This document shows positions 63,180-64,000 of a stretch of 64,000 bases of DNA, piece after piece. The notes below the pieces were generated by a model. The model saw nothing but the letters and a program-made list of their open reading frames with translations. It did not search any database and had not been told where the DNA came from. The translations under genes and the position numbers were made by a program. The DNA is taken from NCBI GenBank assembly GCA_028292625.1, contig JAQGLY010000056.1:62001-126000 (forward strand). Direction: 5' to 3'. Origin of the DNA: Herbaspirillum sp. Lineage in GTDB: Bacteria > Pseudomonadota > Gammaproteobacteria > Burkholderiales > Burkholderiaceae_D. Within the stretch, counting starts at the first letter, position 1; every line of letters begins with the position of its first letter.

Positions 63180-64000
63180 TCACACCAATTGCCGCACCAG
63201 TTGGATGAAGCGCGCGCGCTGCGGCGTGGGACGCGTGGTCGCCTTGAAGACCAGCAGGACGGCGCTGTCGATCACGCCTTTTTCCGCCGATAGATCCCGC
63301 CACGCAATATCGGCCACCTTGATCGCCTGCAGCGAGGCGGGAAGAATGGTGATGCCCACCCCGGCCGCCACCAGCCCCAGAATGGTCGGCGCCTCATGCG
63401 CGTCCTGCGCAATGCGCGGCTTGAAACCGGCCAGTTCGCATAAGGTGTACACCTGCTCGTAAAAACTCGATCCATAGCCGCGCGGGCGCAGCACAAACGG
63501 ATGCTGCGCGAGCGATTCGATCGGTATCGCTTTTTTCGAGCGCGTCAGCATGTCGTCCGCATGCACCGCCAGCATCAACCGGTCCTTCAGGATGGGAATG
63601 GAGGTGATCTCGGGCGGCAGCACCAGGGTCGCGGAAGGCCGGATCATGCCGACATCGAGATCGCCGAGCAGCAGCGCGTCGAGCATCGGTTCCGATGTCA
63701 TGTAGCGCAGTTCCAGATGCACGTCCGGCAGCGCCAGCCGATAAGCCCTGACCGCACGGGAAAAGCGCGGCAGGTAAGCCGCCGTCGCCGTGAAACCGAT
63801 GCGCAGTTCGCCGATTTCGCCGCGCGCAATGCGCTTGCCGGTATCGATTGCATGGGCCGCCTGCGCCAGCACCGCCCGCGCTTCCTCCAGAAATATCCTG
63901 CCGGCCTCGGTCAATTCCACCCTGCGCCGCGTGCGTTCCAGCAGCGTGACGCCAAGCAGCGCTTCGATTTCCTGAATGTGTTTGCTAAGCGGCGGCTGAC
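63180..64000 (-). CDS. LysR-family regulator, 5' end outside the window
   Basis: At least 273 codons of an LTTR are present. The helix-turn-helix is cut at the window edge: the frame reads QPPLSKHIQEIEALLGVTLLERTRRRVELTEAG up to the end, so 25 to 30 N-terminal residues are missing. The ligand domain (FTATAAYLPRFSRAVRAYR and LRYMTSEPMLDALLLGDLDVG) resembles the BenM/CatM-type group that senses aromatic or organic acids. It is upstream of and co-directional with the binding-protein and sulfonate operon and probably regulates it. Confidence 0.9.
   Translation of the reverse strand, partial: QPPLSKHIQEIEALLGVTLLERTRRRVELTEAGRIFLEEARAVLAQAAHAIDTGKRIARGEIGELRIGFTATAAYLPRFSRAVRAYRLALPDVHLELRYMTSEPMLDALLLGDLDVGMIRPSATLVLPPEITSIPILKDRLMLAVHADDMLTRSKKAIPIESLAQHPFVLRPRGYGSSFYEQVYTLCELAGFKPRIAQDAHEAPTILGLVAAGVGITILPASLQAIKVADIAWRDLSAEKGVIDSAVLLVFKATTRPTPQRARFIQLVRQLV

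Overview
The window is a GC-rich (by eye about 60%) chromosomal segment. Gene content and order (lemA/TPM pair, pyrF, pncC-pgpA-thiL, maeB with a phosphotransacetylase tail) suggest a betaproteobacterium of the order Burkholderiales, perhaps Oxalobacteraceae. That placement is inference from protein style and synteny; no rRNA, tRNA, IS element, CRISPR array or prophage was seen.

Layout. 0.3-5.1 kb: an SDR gene divergent from a MarR regulator that heads an AaeB/AaeX/AaeA-like aromatic-acid efflux operon. 5.1-9.2 kb: an M14 carboxypeptidase, a membrane diguanylate cyclase and a DUF1345 protein. 9.3-12.6 kb: a Mg2+ P-type ATPase gene (mgtA) broken by a one-base frameshift, preceded by a long leader with a short proline-containing ORF, two duplicated hairpins and a strong terminal hairpin. 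12.6-22 kb: a small membrane protein, dacB, TPM/LemA proteins and housekeeping genes (pyrF, pncC, pgpA, thiL, maeB), closed by a strong bidirectional terminator.

22.1-39.0 kb (minus strand): a complete aryl polyene (APE) type II polyketide cluster of 18 genes. Almost all neighbours overlap by a few bases, so it looks like one translationally coupled operon read from about 39 kb down to the terminator at 22.05 kb. In transcription order: chain-length factor, acyltransferase, two acyl carrier proteins, COG4648 membrane protein, an AMP-ligase fused to a dehydratase, glycosyltransferase, LpxL-type acyltransferase, aromatic amino acid ammonia-lyase, thioesterase, LolA-like carrier, MMPL exporter, halogenase-like flavoprotein, DUF3261 lipoprotein, and ketosynthase ApeO, dehydratase ApeP, ketoreductase ApeQ and ketosynthase ApeR. 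The lyase should make 4-hydroxycinnamate from tyrosine; the ligase should load it on an ACP; the KS/CLF, KR and DH enzymes extend the polyene; the acyltransferases, LolA-like, MMPL and lipoprotein components should place it in the outer membrane. Unusual points are an Asp in place of the MIO-forming Ala of the lyase, the ligase-dehydratase fusion, halogenase signature motifs in the flavoprotein, and no methyltransferase.

39.5-47.4 kb: a GGDEF-EAL protein, an unrecognised 408-residue protein, mmsA divergent from a LysR regulator, and a nitronate monooxygenase. 47.7-52.6 kb: an asymmetric heterodimeric ABC exporter followed by an ornithine cyclodeaminase-family gene. 52.9-64 kb: two related orphan iron-type binding proteins, one paired with a thiamine-diphosphate enzyme, around a sulfonate-type uptake and oxidation operon (LLM monooxygenase, TauD-like dioxygenase, SsuABC-like transporter) and a LysR gene cut by the window end.
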